From the NCBI GenBank assembly GCA_033964015.1, contig CM066923.1, positions 3,396,978 to 3,460,977 of the forward strand: a DNA stretch of 64,000 nt, in the 5' to 3' direction. Below, piece by piece: positions 53,201-64,000 of the stretch. Position 1 is the first letter of the stretch. The number at the start of each line of letters is the position of its first letter. The notes beneath the pieces are model-generated. The model had not been told where the DNA came from. It worked only from the letters and a program-made list of their open reading frames with translations, and made no database searches. Both the position numbers and the translations under genes were made by a program. The DNA is from Scolanthus callimorphus. Its lineage: Eukaryota; Cnidaria; Anthozoa; Actiniaria; Edwardsiidae.

Positions 53201-56200
53201 CCCCTTGCACTTGGCGTATATCCGCTCTCTCTTCCTATCGAATCAAGTTCGTTATCACGTCCTTACAGCTTAGTGATCCTAGGGACTATATTATAATTAG
53301 AGATGGTCCTTCGGTGAACAGTCCTGTCCTAGGAGAATATGGCCCTTGTGCAAAAGGGACATTGACGCTTTACTCGACCAGTTCAAATGCCTATGTGCAC
53401 TTAGTTACGCATGGCAGAGGAGCAGTGGGGACACTACGGATTATGTTTAAAGCACTTCCATCAAGTAAGTATTAATGAAGGTCTCTTATGCCTTTCAGTT
53501 TTCTCTTAATATTTTGCTTTGATATTCATTTTCATCTCGTCGTCCTTCTCTAATCCTCGTTCACCTGTTCTCTTCCTTGCTTTCCTCCTCCCTCTTCTTG
53601 ATCTTTTCCTTCTACTCCTCTTGCTCTCTCCTTGTACTCCTTCTCTTTGTTGCTTTCCTCCTCTCTCTCTTCTTGCTCTTTTCCTTCTACTCCTCTTGCT
53701 CTCTCCTTGTACTCCTTCTCTTCCTTGTACTCCTTCTCTTCCTTGCTCTCCTCCTCCCCCTCTGTCGTTCTTGCTGTCTCCTCATCCTCATCGTCTTTGT
53801 ATTCCTCGAGGCTATTTCCTTGTACTTCTCCATGCTATCTCCTTGTACGCCTTCTCTTCCTTGCTATCCTCCTCCTCTTTGCTCTTTCTTCCTCGTTCTC
53901 CTTGCCCTCTCCTCCTCCTCCTCCTTCCTCTCCTTCTGGGCGCGACTTTGTCGTACTTCTGCTTCCTTCTCTATGAACTCCTCGTCGTCTTCCTCCTCCT
54001 CTTCATCCTCCACGCATCGTCATTACCATCATCAATACGTAAATTTCCCTATGTCTGTCCCATTTGCCTTGCCGCAGATACCCGTTTATCATTCATACAT
54101 TGATCAATCCAATGTAGTTTGTAAACTCTCTTGCGCGAGCAACATATAAAGTGGCATATAAAGATCGTACAGCAAATGTTCTATGCGAGATACTCAAGCC
54201 GTCAGTACCCTGAAATACAGAGGCCGCAGTACTACTTGTCTGGATAAGATGTGAAATCATAGTGCCACGCACATAGTTGGTTATTCTCTTGATTTAGTTA
54301 GCTATCTTCTTGATTTTTCAGGCTATATAACATGTAGAAGCGACCCATTGCTACAATCGCCAGGTACTGTATGCGAGCCTCCTTTGTTGATGATTCGTTT
54401 AGGTAGAAAGTGAGGGAAACATGCAGTGTGCGGCAAAGCTGCGAAGTTTTCCCAGTGTCCAAACTACCATACTTGGAAAGTGTGTGGTCATCCAAATGTT
54501 TTCTGGTTTTGGTAGCATGCGGGCTCAGATCGCTGCAATGCCAAGTTGCAAATGTTTCCTCGGTTTGAGTTTAATTTCTCAGAACTTCAGTTTAAATCAA
54601 CGAAAGCCTAAAACCGTTATATACTCTCTTGGCCATATGCGTTTGTAAACAGTAGCTTTTATTTTGCTTATTGTTTAATAATTAATGTGTTTTCAATCAT
54701 ACTGAACAATTGTAGTTCGATTACTTGCGTGCAAGCCCTTGCCGTCGGTTACATTTTGGTGTCAGAAGTGGGATGTAAGTGCACTTTCTATGGCTCAGGA
54801 GTTCAGAATTTTTTCAGGTTTTTGTGAGGTTTTTGTGAGAAAACGTTAGCAGTAATTGTGGAAGTCTATAGGTCAAGATTTTGTGCTGCATGACACGGGT
54901 TATGACATACTATTGTCAGTATGGTCAAGGCGAGTTCCGTGGAGTGAAATGGAACGGCCAGTACGTTTTAGTGTCTCCACAGCCAGCTGAAGTTTTAGTA
55001 TCTCGTAACGGATACTAACTCGTTATAACAGCACCTTTTCGCATCCTTTCTTTCCAGACTACTGCTCAAACCGTATCAAATACGCCAAAGTCCAGTCAGG
55101 TTCGATGACAAGCCCAAACTTTCCACAGCTATTCGCTGTTCCAAAGCGCTGTGGCTGGTCAATTTCTGTACCTTCTGGCTACCGCATCAGGATTCAATTC
55201 CAGTGGATGGGTCTTCAGTGTATAGATAGGCTCATGATAAGCGAACAGGATGGCGGGGGAATGACGAGGACGAGTTTTTTGCGGCTGTGATGATCTACCA
55301 GTTTTCCTATCACGTGAAGAGAGGCTATGGCTTCAGCTCCAGTCCCGTAAAACTCGGCAAGCTGGATTCTGGTTTACGTATAAAGCAGTTTGTATGTATT
55401 CACCTTTTTCAAAAAAACGTTGCATCATCACAACTGTCTGTTGTAGCCTGCAGTGTGTCATGGAAGAAACTAAGAAGAACGAAATTCTGTGCCAACTAGT
55501 ACAAAAGCTATTGCGAGCAATGTACTGTAAAATTATTTCTGAAAGGTGTAGAGATTTGATGTAGTCAAAGCATGAACTACTTTTATATACCTTTGGCTGG
55601 GTCTTTACAATACTTTAAAAGGGAGCAGCATAAAACATCCTTTTCAAAGGTTTCCACTTTCTACAGCTGTTAGTTTACCTAGATCCCTGCAATCACCCGT
55701 GTGTAAATGCATCTTGGATGTTCTACGGCATTTCTGCTACCAGGCCCGTAGCCAGTATGAGGCGAGCGAGGCACTCGCCTCGGTAAAAAATTTGTGTTAT
55801 GATAAACTACAGTTTAACTTCCTGCTTCATAATTGGAAGAAAATTGTATAACGAAAACAAAAGGCCTGGCTACACATTCCATGGCAAAGTTGTATTGAAC
55901 ATTGTTCTATTTATGGTACCACAACTTGTTGCCCTCTTGTTTTTGCTGTTGTGGTTGGCTGCTGACATTTGTTTACGGTAATCAACGTTCATAACTGTTA
56001 TTTTTCAGCTGTGGACGAATGCCCAAGTGATCGAAGCGACTGCCCAGTAAAAAGCGAAACTCATGGGTTTGATAGATCTGGAAATATTTGCAATGACACA
56101 GGTAATTAAGACAGATTTTTTTAGAACTTCGAGCAATTTTGTTGTTGCTTTCAATTTATTCTCACTTGAAAGGTCTTCATGTATTATCGCGCCGGTAAAA

Positions 56201-59200
56201 CATTTCCAGAGGAAGCTGAGAAAATAAATTTCAGTTTTTACAGATAGACGTATTTTTCGCACCTAAAATGGTGATGTCAATTACAGCCTATATACATTCT
56301 ATAGAATTTTTCCATTTTTGACCGATTATTTCTGTGGCGGCGCGAATCCAGTCCTCTGTCTTTTGTGATATTTCAAAATGTGGACCAGAAATCCACAAAT
56401 TAGGATAGAAATCATTGAGTAACACTATTTTTAGCCAAACGTTGCTCTAAGTTGTAACCTGTCTTAATTCTCAATCTGCCATCAAAAAGGAAGAGTGATC
56501 TGCATAAGGCAATCTTGACTAGGCTCTCAGTCCCTGGAGGGAGGGGATTCATAAAAATTCACACAAATGCCTATCCTAGGGTGTCTCACACTATTTGTAG
56601 CCTGCCTGTTTGGGCTAAAACTTCTTTGATCAAATCCGAATTCTCAGTATGAAAGACATCTAAACTTGTGTTTTTCTTTTGTATCCCTGTATATTCATAT
56701 CCTCTCTCTTTCACAACAGAATTGATCACAACAACGAAACCTGTATCTACAACAACAAAACAACAGCAGCAGCAACAACAACAGCGACAACATCTCCTCC
56801 CACTACAAGTATTCCACAAAAAGCTACCTCAACAGCAACGTCCACAGCATCTACAACAAGTGTTCCACCACAAACTACCTCAGCAGCAACATCCACTGCA
56901 TCTACAACAAATGTTCCACCAAAAACTACCTCAGCAGCAACATCCACTGCATCTACAACAAGTGTTCCACCAAAAACTACCTCAGCAGCAACTTCCACAG
57001 CATCTACAACAAGTGTTCCAACAAAAACTACCTCAGCAGCAACATCCACTGTAAAACCGACTACAGTAACATCTTCCAAAATAACAACTGCAAAAATGAC
57101 TACAACAACCTTGTCTAAACCTTCAACTCCAAAATTGCCTGCAACAACCACCACTAAAACTACAACCTCAAAAGTGACTACAGCGACTTCCTCCACTGCA
57201 AAGTAACTACAACAATGCTAACTAAAATGTCAAAAACAGATGTAGTAACTGACGGAGTGAAGGCTACGACGACGAAGAGTTTTGATAATGCAGGTGGAAA
57301 AGGTCGCCAGGAAAATGGAAATGAGGAGGATAAACAAGGAACTGAAGGGGAAGGAACAACACCTACACCAACTACTGTAATGGTGTATGTCAGTACTAAA
57401 GGTATGTTTTTGTCCGTAGTGGATTCACATTCCCTATTCATAAGCCCTATTAGACTGAGATTTATTTGCCACCTTTTTCCACAAAAAGATAAAATGCAGA
57501 ACATATTTTTTTTTTTCGTATGGCAAGAGTTTGTGGATAATTCTTGCTGGAAAATAACCCCTATTTACTGGACTAGATTGCACAGAAGGAAAGAAAGTTG
57601 ATCGGCACAGTTTAACCTAGTCAGTCAACAGTGTCTTTAAGTTCATGCAGCATTAGATCACAGGTGTTTTCTCTTTGTCTTTTCATCCATTGCCATAGTT
57701 ATAAAGATACATTCATCTCACCTTCCCTTATATGTCCAAGACAAAACTTGCAAATTTCTTTATGCATGAGCCATGAATAAATTCAAATGCACCATGTTTA
57801 TGTGAAGGAATGTCTACAACCTCTAGCTTTTCTTGAAATTTCATACAGTTAACATGTAACATAGACTTTGCTTTCTTTAAGTTAAAAGGGCCTTTAAAGT
57901 GACGAAAGCCTTGATCTTTACTATTGCTGTAAATCCCCAATTGTTCGCCATTTTATTTTAGAGGGCTAAAATTATACTCTTCAGATGTTATGTAAGTATA
58001 GCCATGCTCTGATTGGCTGGTTTTGAATAGAAGCATAGCACTAGTTACATATAGCTAAAATACAATAGCTTATAGAAAACACATAACCTCTGTACCACAT
58101 TAGGCTTAATGCATGCAACATGCTTCCCAGACTACTTACAGACATCAAGTTATCTCTGTCAAACAGGTCATGGACTTCTGCAGTCTATTTATGATCTCAG
58201 CCCTTCTCTTCTCTTATCTCCTCATTCTCAACGGTTCTCCTTTTTTCCTGCAGCTATTTCTGTTGCCTGTTACAAGGATCACATGACAGTAGTAATGGTA
58301 ATGGAAAACTTGACAGCCCTCTCCCAAAAGTCTTTGCGCCTGGGAGACAGCAAGTGCAAGCCACAACACATGAACAAAACACATGTCATCTATCGCATAC
58401 CACTCAATCAATGTGGGACAACTCATAGCTCAACAGATCATGAGATTTCCTATTATAATACAATCACAGGAGAGAGCATAGATATGGAACAACAGGTTAT
58501 ATCAAGGAATCATCAAGCAAGGTATGTAAGTGTGGTGTGAAATTAGTGGGCGAGATACTGGGTCACTCAAAGTATCTGGACAAATAAGAAAACCACTTCT
58601 CTTCTAAATCCTAGTTGAAACCAAATATCTGAGCCAATCAGATTCTAGCCCTGTCCCCCTAGTGCAGTCAACTGGCTTTTCTCTGAACTAAAACTAGACA
58701 ATGTCTTGACAGAAAGCCAGGCGACATACAAAACAGAGCAAGAATCTGATTGGCTCATAATATTTGACTGGTGGAACAGCAAAGTAAAAAAAAAAATCGA
58801 TGTTTTCAATGTGGGTTGCAATACAACGATTTTAGCTTAAATTGCCAAGAAAAATGTTGTCATATAAAGTGCTATCCAGGGGCAGGGAATGATCTCTGGG
58901 AATACCTTCTCCTAGAGATGCAAGCCAGCAGATTCTAACTTCCGAAAATGGGCTGAAAACAGTCTCATATATGCATTTAACCGGGTGAAATATATTTATT
59001 ACCCCAGTAAGGCTGATTGACACTTTAGGGATGCGCAGATTGCATAGATAAGGTGGTGTAATACTGTATTAATAACAACTAGCATGTGCCCTTTACCCTG
59101 TGCTGACATGTGCGTTGTGACAGCTAAATGATTCCACCATAATTGATTTATTATTTTCCTGTATGATGATCGATTTATTGTTTAAATTACTCTTTGCATT

Positions 59201-62200
59201 CGCGCTGTACTTCTACTGTAGTTGTGTTTGTAGCACAAAATCTATTGACTCTATTGTATCCTTTGTTAGTATTTGTGACAGACACTTTTGGTATACAAAG
59301 AGCCCAAAAAATAATCACGTTTACAAGAACACGAGTGTCAATGATATTTACTGATAGCACAGATTTAACAGTCGCTCTTCAACAATTTGTCTGTCACGTT
59401 TGATACTGAAGCAGCATGTGGCAGCGGTCCTACTACGTAGTAGAAGACATAAAAATAACCGCTAAGCTGTACTAAGTTACAAATAATTATTAACTAAAGT
59501 CATACTCACAAATACGTGGGTTCATCGGCGGGAAAACCTTTCAAGTACATTGACGACCAAAACATGCATGCAGGCCACCGCCGCAATGATCTTTTCTCTC
59601 ACATGGTTTTGTTGGGCCCGAGCGGCCACTAATCCCACAGGGTACCCAACACTTCTGGGCCGGTTCCTGAAAGGTTGGATAAAGTTATCCACGGATAAAA
59701 GTTATCTGTTGTATAGGATTTGTTCTGGATTTATCCGTTGGATAAGCGCTTATCTACTAATAACTCTTATCTGACATTCTAGGAACCGGCTCTGGCATCC
59801 AGAGCCTGTCGTATTAATTCAAATTCTGAATAAAACTAAAGGACCCTAAGGAGTAATTACAAAGTATTTACCAATAACTCATGACAGTCATCTGAAATCC
59901 GCTCTTTCAATATTCTTACTTGAGTCCGATGTTCAGAAGGGGAATATTAATCAAAAGAAAGCGCATATACATCGAAAAATGAATGTCTTTCATTCTCCTG
60001 GCTCAATTTGATATATCGAAAGTGACCTATTAAACCTTAAAATCGTTTTAGTGTCAACATATGTGGAAAAAACTGTTTGCCTCACTTTTTGAGTTTCTTT
60101 CCTTTGTTTTCCTCAGTTTTAAAATTCACTGCAGCTATGCCAGACGAAGAACGCTCTCCGTGGTCAGTTTTTCGCCGCGACGAAAGCTTGTTGTTGTTTC
60201 ACCATTAATAATAGGTGAGGTATCACTTGTAACTTTCACTAAATCCCGAAGAAAATGCAAATTTACAGGAAATCTTACGCGCTTTACTGAGAAATAGCGC
60301 GATTGTCACATTTGTAGTGGCCTTTAAGGCCGGTTTACACTTGCGATTTTTGTTGCATTTGTCGCGGCGATTTTTCTCGCGCGAGTTGCAATTCCATCTC
60401 TCTGTGTAAACGAGATGCAAATTCGGTGCAATTTCTTTGCTCTCTTTTCTTCAAATCGCATCAAGTTGCAAAGAGTTTCGAACAGGTTTGAAATCTCCTC
60501 GACATCACGCGACAAAAATTACGGCAGATCGCGCCGAGTTGCACATAGTTTACATTAGTGACTTTGAGTTGACGCGTACGTGCGAGAAAAATCGCCGCGA
60601 CTCGCGCGACAAAAATTGCAACAAAAATTGCTAGTGTAAACGGGCCTTTAGATTTTGATGTTCAGAGCTGCATCCGAAATAATTCTTCTAAATGCAAATA
60701 TATAACCATGGATATCGGAAAGGTTGGTTAATGACTATTTATTCTAAAGCTGGTTAATAAGCTCCAACAGCAGGCATCATTTTCTCTAGATTCTCGTGGA
60801 AACTTCACATATATGATGGATTTATACAAGAGCGATGGCTACCTCAATCCCTATGACACCTACCCCGTTACCATCAACATGAATCAGCGAATGTATGCGC
60901 AAGTCCTGGTAAATGCCAGTAAGAGCCTGGTCATATTCCTGGACACGTGTTTAGCCACGCCATCCCCTGACTATTATGACAAGAGAGGCTATCGCTTTAT
61001 AGATAACGGGTGAGTGGTGATAGTTATGCAAAATAGACCCTTCGCGAGGCCGTGGCCCTGTTTTGTTGCTCGCTCGAAGCAACGAAGTGAGTAGGTAGTA
61101 ATACTCGAGGTACCCGCCATGAAGTGTGATCCTGCCCCCCCCCCCCCCCCCCCGCAATGGCTTTCAAAAATTGTGACCCTACCCTCACATGGAATTTCTG
61201 CAAAAGAAACCCATGCTTGTGAAAAGCTGAAACTCCCATGACACAAGAATAGAATGGGAAGTGTTAGGCTTTCACAGGACTTCTTCAGAGCACGTCACGG
61301 GAAATTCAGCTTTTTTGCAAGAATGGCGGGTTTCTGCAGACATTCCCTGTTCCTAAGCTGGAGTCAAAAAACTTGTGACCCTCCCCACAAAAATAGTAGC
61401 CCTTCCCACACCGCAAATAATGCACTGGCCCAAGCAGAGACGGCACGGGCATCAATTCTCTAGAAAGGGAGCGTCTTTTGCCCATATATATTGTCCCTAA
61501 TTTTCTCTCCATCTCCACTTTCAGATGCTCTAAAGATGATACACTTCAGTATGACTACAAAATGTCAGCGGCTCAGCAATTCAGTATCGCCGCCTTCCGG
61601 TTTACAAACATCACCAGCTCATCCCCAGTCTTTCTCCACTGCGAAGTTTACGTGTGCCCGCGATCAGAGAATAACTCAAGATGTCAGCGGGGCTGCAGAG
61701 ATAGATTACCGAGAGCTTTGCCAAGAGAAGCTGAGAATGAACTAGATGTACTGACCCTTGGACCGATTTATGTCGTCAACAGTGAACCAGGTAGGATACC
61801 GAGGTGGAGGGGGAAGGCGTTAGAGACAACGGTGATGATCAAAAAGACGTCAGCCAAAAAATGTGCAAGATTGATGAAGATGGTGCCTACTTTACTTCAA
61901 GTTTACCTAAACTTAAAGTTAAAACACAGGGGTTAAAGTGGACATTCATTGTCAATTAAAACCCACGGTCTCGTACCTTTTAAAGTGTCTCTGACGCCCA
62001 AACTCACTTGTACTTTTCTTGTAGGTTATTCCGTGGTCAGTAGTACAAGCGAACAAGTCCTGGCTGTTGGGATATGTGTAGCGCTACTTGGAATAGTCAC
62101 CATTGTTCTCATTATAGCCATCGTCATGGTAACGAAGAGGCGGAGGCAGCAGGCATCCAATAATCCTCTTTATATTTCTATAGTGCAGTCATCTGACTAG
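50294..62200 (+). CDS. Signal peptide-CUB-CUB-EGF-mucin-ZP-TM membrane glycoprotein
   Basis: Nine exons: 50294-50372 (MLQRWRLCYVGVLVVAFLA signal peptide), 53094-53464 (CUB, CTWRISAL..DYIIIRDGPSV), 55061-about 55370 (second CUB, CGWSISVPSGYRIRIQF; donor uncertain), 56009-56101 (EGF-like, VDECPSDRSDC), 56720-57401 (Thr/Ser/Pro repeats, TTSAATSTASTTSVPPK), 58254-58521 (ZP-N; VACYKDHMTVVM), 60790-61009 and 61525-61790 (ZP-C; LDTCLATPSP, FLHCEVYVCP), 62025-62200 (TM helix ICVALLGIVTIVLIIAIVMV, short basic tail, TAG). ZP proteins polymerise into extracellular filaments after cleavage near the membrane; RWRGK-like basic sites are weak here. Similar proteins occur in mesoglea and coral skeletal matrix. 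Five places need a one-base correction (about 53162, 55255, 56757, 57200, 60790). AATAAA at 62240. Confidence 0.88.
50373..53093 (+). other. First intron of the ZP gene
   Basis: A 2.7 kb AT-rich intron. It holds short open frames on both strands, none with recognisable domains or matching splice sites. Confidence 0.5.
53519..54010 (+). repeat. CT-rich low-complexity tract in a ZP-gene intron
   Basis: About 490 bp of almost pure C/T built from CTCCTT, CTTGCTCT and TCCTTGTACTCC words, for example CTCTCCTTGTACTCCTTCTC repeated several times. It is open in all plus frames because C/T-rich codons cannot form stops, not because it codes. Confidence 0.85.
58621..58770. mobile_element. Inverted-repeat element in a ZP-gene intron
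   Basis: CCAAATATCTGAGCCAATCAG and CTGATTGGCTCATAATATTTG are inverse. Inner GGCTTTTCTCTG / AGAAAGCCAGGC match partly. Confidence 0.55.
59657..59791. mobile_element. MITE with GGGCCGGTTCCT termini (copy 2)
   Basis: Same family as 1905-2042, here in an intron of the ZP gene. The right end is eroded (AGGAACCGGCTCTG). Confidence 0.8.
60325..60649. mobile_element. MITE with AAGGCCGGTTTACACT termini
   Basis: AAGGCCGGTTTACACTTGCG and TGCTAGTGTAAACGGGCCTT are inverse. Inner arms GATTTTTGTTGCA / TGCAACAAAAATT and GTCGCGGCGATTTTTC / GAAAAATCGCCGCGAC follow. Confidence 0.82.
61135..61153 (+). repeat. Poly-C tract (19 C)
   Basis: An uninterrupted C run in the intron between two ZP exons. The length is likely imprecise. 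Confidence 0.9.
61188..61349. mobile_element. MITE of the CATGGGAAAT family (copy 2)
   Basis: Ends CATGGAATTTCTGCAAAAG and TTTCTGCAGACATTCCCTG. Inside are CCCATGACACAAGA and GGGAAATTCAGC, shared with 46745-46916. Confidence 0.55.
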
Positions 62201-63572
62201 GTCACGTGATGTTAGTACTATATCTACTCGTGTATATATAATAAATTGACTACAAAGACAAGTATATAACGCAGAACTTACTTTATGTATCAAATATGGG
62301 AAGGTTTTAACGTATTTTAGTTCTATATAAATGGTTTCATTTTTTGTAGATACAGTGTCTCTTCTTCTCTTTAGTTTTTAGGGAAATGACACTTTCTTTA
62401 AGAACTCACGCAACTGAGATCTGTTATCCATAGATCCCTAATCACAGGTTTCAGCTAGAAAGACATTCGATGAACCAACTGCTTGCATGTACGAATACGA
62501 TTTTGACCTTGGACGTTAGAAACTTAGTCCCCAGTCGCCGACATTTTAATCTCCCCGCTCAGGGGAGGATCCCGTGATAAATACGGCTGCTCCCCATTCC
62601 CCTTTCTCTAAATTCCCCTCTTTTTGAAGCTATTTGCAGTATGCAAATTGCTTCTTAGTCGTCACCCTCGGACTATGTATGTATCCATTTCCGGTTCAAT
62701 AGATGGTTCTCCATGAAGTTCACCGTTAGTATAACTAACAACCCTCCCCTCCCTGCTTATTAGTTATTAGTGCTTGTTTCATGTGCGTGCTGCAGTGTGT
62801 TGGAATAGAACCCTTTCCAGTTGACTTTTATGACTTTGCAACAGACAGGGGGGAGTGGCGGTTGCCACTGATTTTACTGCTTTTCAAGTCCAGGCAACGA
62901 CCTTTGAACCCTTGATCATACGCCCCCCTGGCTACTTTTGACATCAACTCTCCCCTCCTCGGTATATCTCCCCCCCCTCCCCACCTCATGGTTGATTACT
63001 AATAGCCAACTGGCAACCCATCCAACTACTAACCTCGCCGGAACGCCTTAACTTCAAGAGATTCGGCGAGTCACGCGCTAACCAACTGCGCCAAGGGGAC
63101 TTTGATGACGTAAGCACTAGTAAAAAGTAGATATATAGCTGTCCCAGCTCTTCGTGTCACGCAAGTTCACTGTGTTTTGAGACTCGTCTTCACTTTCCTC
63201 AAGGCGAAAATCGAGGCTGTTATTCATCCAACATTGTTGTTTAGATGCTAATGGATTTGCCAATGAGTCGATGTATTCTCCAAACTCGAGAAAAGCTTTG
63301 AGCTTTGAGAAAAGCTTTGAGTCTCAACGATAACTGTCCTTACTGTCTCTCGCAGTAGCCAACTTCACTTTGCGGCTTCTTTACAATAATTTGAAGTTAT
63401 TAAAGCTCACTGAAGTGTTGAAAATGTAAGAATTCGCTCCATATTCGACCGATTTCTTTGTGAAAAACAATACCGCACGAGAATCTTATTACTCACACAA
63501 CAGTGGGATAGAAATCACCCAACTTCTGCCCTCTCAGAAACTTGCTTGTTGCTTGGGGCTTCGTTGGCGTGA
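62201..63572. other. 3' flank of the ZP gene and intergenic region
   Basis: AATAAA at 62240-62245 probably ends the ZP transcript. A tRNA-like remnant lies at 63043-63104. I see no other gene. Confidence 0.5.
63043..63104 (-). tRNA. Degenerate tRNA-like sequence
   Basis: On minus, TTGGCGCAGTTGGTTAGCGC is a perfect D-arm/A-box. The downstream part (CTCGCCGAATCTCTTGAAG..GGCGTTCCGG) has only a poor B-box and no convincing anticodon stem. It is likely a tRNA-derived remnant or SINE head rather than a working tRNA. No isotype assigned. Confidence 0.35.
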
Positions 63573-64000
63573 TCGGACTTCGCAAGGCAATCGATCAATT
63601 CGGTCTTTGTGAATCGCAAATTTATTTATTTATTTTGCAATTGTTTTGCAGTTTTAAGTGGCTTACTTTCTTATGTTGATTCAATAATGCTAGAAAAAAA
63701 ATTGAAGGGAGAAAAAAAAAAAATAGCCGATACCGGGAGTCGAACCTCGGTCGAACCGGTTTGATTTGTTTTCCTCGGCCCTCTGCAGATTGAGCTATTC
63801 ACCACTTCTCAACGGGTGGATGGCTCGGACCGAGATATAAAGGAAATTAGTATAAACCAACTTCGCAAGGCAATCGATCAATTCGGTCTTTGTGAATCGC
63901 AAATTTATTTATTTATTTTTGCAATTGTTTTGCAGTTTTAAGTGGCTTACTTTCTTATGTTGATTCAATAATGCTAGAAAAAATTGAAGGGAGAAAAAGA
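63573..64000 (+). repeat. Tandem repeat, unit about 287 bp, running off the window
   Basis: CTTCGCAAGGCAATCGATCA..TTGAAGGGAGAAAAA at 63573-63715 recurs at 63860-64000 almost unchanged (differences in A and T run lengths). One full unit, including a tRNA-like sequence, is visible. More units may follow outside. Confidence 0.85.
63725..63808 (-). tRNA. tRNA-like sequence within the tandem repeat
   Basis: On minus: an A-box-like TAGCTCAATCTGCAGAGG, then a perfect B-box GGTTCGACTCC with a T-arm (CCGAGGTTCGACTCCCGG, one mismatch), then a T-rich stretch that could end Pol III transcription. The 5' and 3' acceptor ends do not pair well and no standard anticodon arm is evident, so it is better seen as a tRNA-derived Pol III unit (SINE-like) than as a known tRNA. 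Confidence 0.45.

Noticed and set aside
53519..54149. Long overlapping Leu/Ser-rich open frames on plus
   Set aside because: They come from a C/T-rich simple tract with no A/G to make stop codons. They lie between two well-supported ZP-gene exons.
56668..57054. Gln-rich LPQQQ frame and its antisense Val-rich frame
   Set aside because: Both are shadows of the Thr/Ser/Pro mucin-like frame, which joins the EGF and ZP exons in phase.
63725..63808. A standard functional tRNA gene
   Set aside because: The acceptor ends do not pair and no normal anticodon arm can be drawn, although the B-box is perfect.

Overview
The window looks like nuclear DNA from a marine invertebrate, most likely an anthozoan cnidarian (stony coral or sea anemone). 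Genes are split by GT-AG introns, conserved animal genes are present (EMC10, eIF3f), and there is a ZP/CUB membrane protein, a SAMD9-like immune-type gene, a BEL/Pao LTR retrotransposon, a non-LTR retrotransposon and many short inverted-repeat elements. The species call is inference from gene content only.

Layout. 0-1.3 kb: 3' part of a seven-transmembrane protein (+). 4.0-11.1 kb: EMC10 (-) and eIF3f (+, eight exons) are head to head across a 290 bp shared promoter. Intron 3 of eIF3f holds a two-exon tyrosine-recombinase (Crypton/DUF3504-type) gene. 11.3-12.4 kb: nested short transposons. 12.5-21.7 kb: SAMD9-like gene (-): SAM, two AlbA-like regions, SIR2-like/STAND-type core, helical repeats and two OB/cold-shock-like folds. 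22.9-27.0 kb: minus-strand exons with a split ubiquitin-like fold and a coiled coil. Splice phase is compatible with these being the 5' half of the SAMD9-like gene. 28.2-34.2 kb: a minus-strand gene with a SUMO-interaction-like motif, a Cys/His cluster and a C-terminal array of RNA-polymerase-II-CTD-like heptads split by a 406 bp transposon. A LINE lies in its first intron. 35.1-42.9 kb: complete BEL/Pao element (-) with near-identical LTRs and a 5 bp target duplication. 44.3-46.0 kb: start of a secreted PAN/Apple-domain protein (-). 46.7-49.2 kb: miniature transposons. 50.3-62.2 kb: nine-exon signal peptide-CUB-CUB-EGF-mucin-ZP-TM gene (+). 63.0-64.0 kb: tRNA-like sequences in a tandem repeat.

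An overarching feature is that nearly every conserved gene, including housekeeping eIF3f, carries breaks that each look like one missing base, often at a homopolymer. This looks like residual long-read consensus error rather than gene decay. Long single-frame ORFs therefore understate the genes, and several entries below were assembled by hand across frames and splice sites. No expression or database evidence was available; homology statements come from recognising family signatures.
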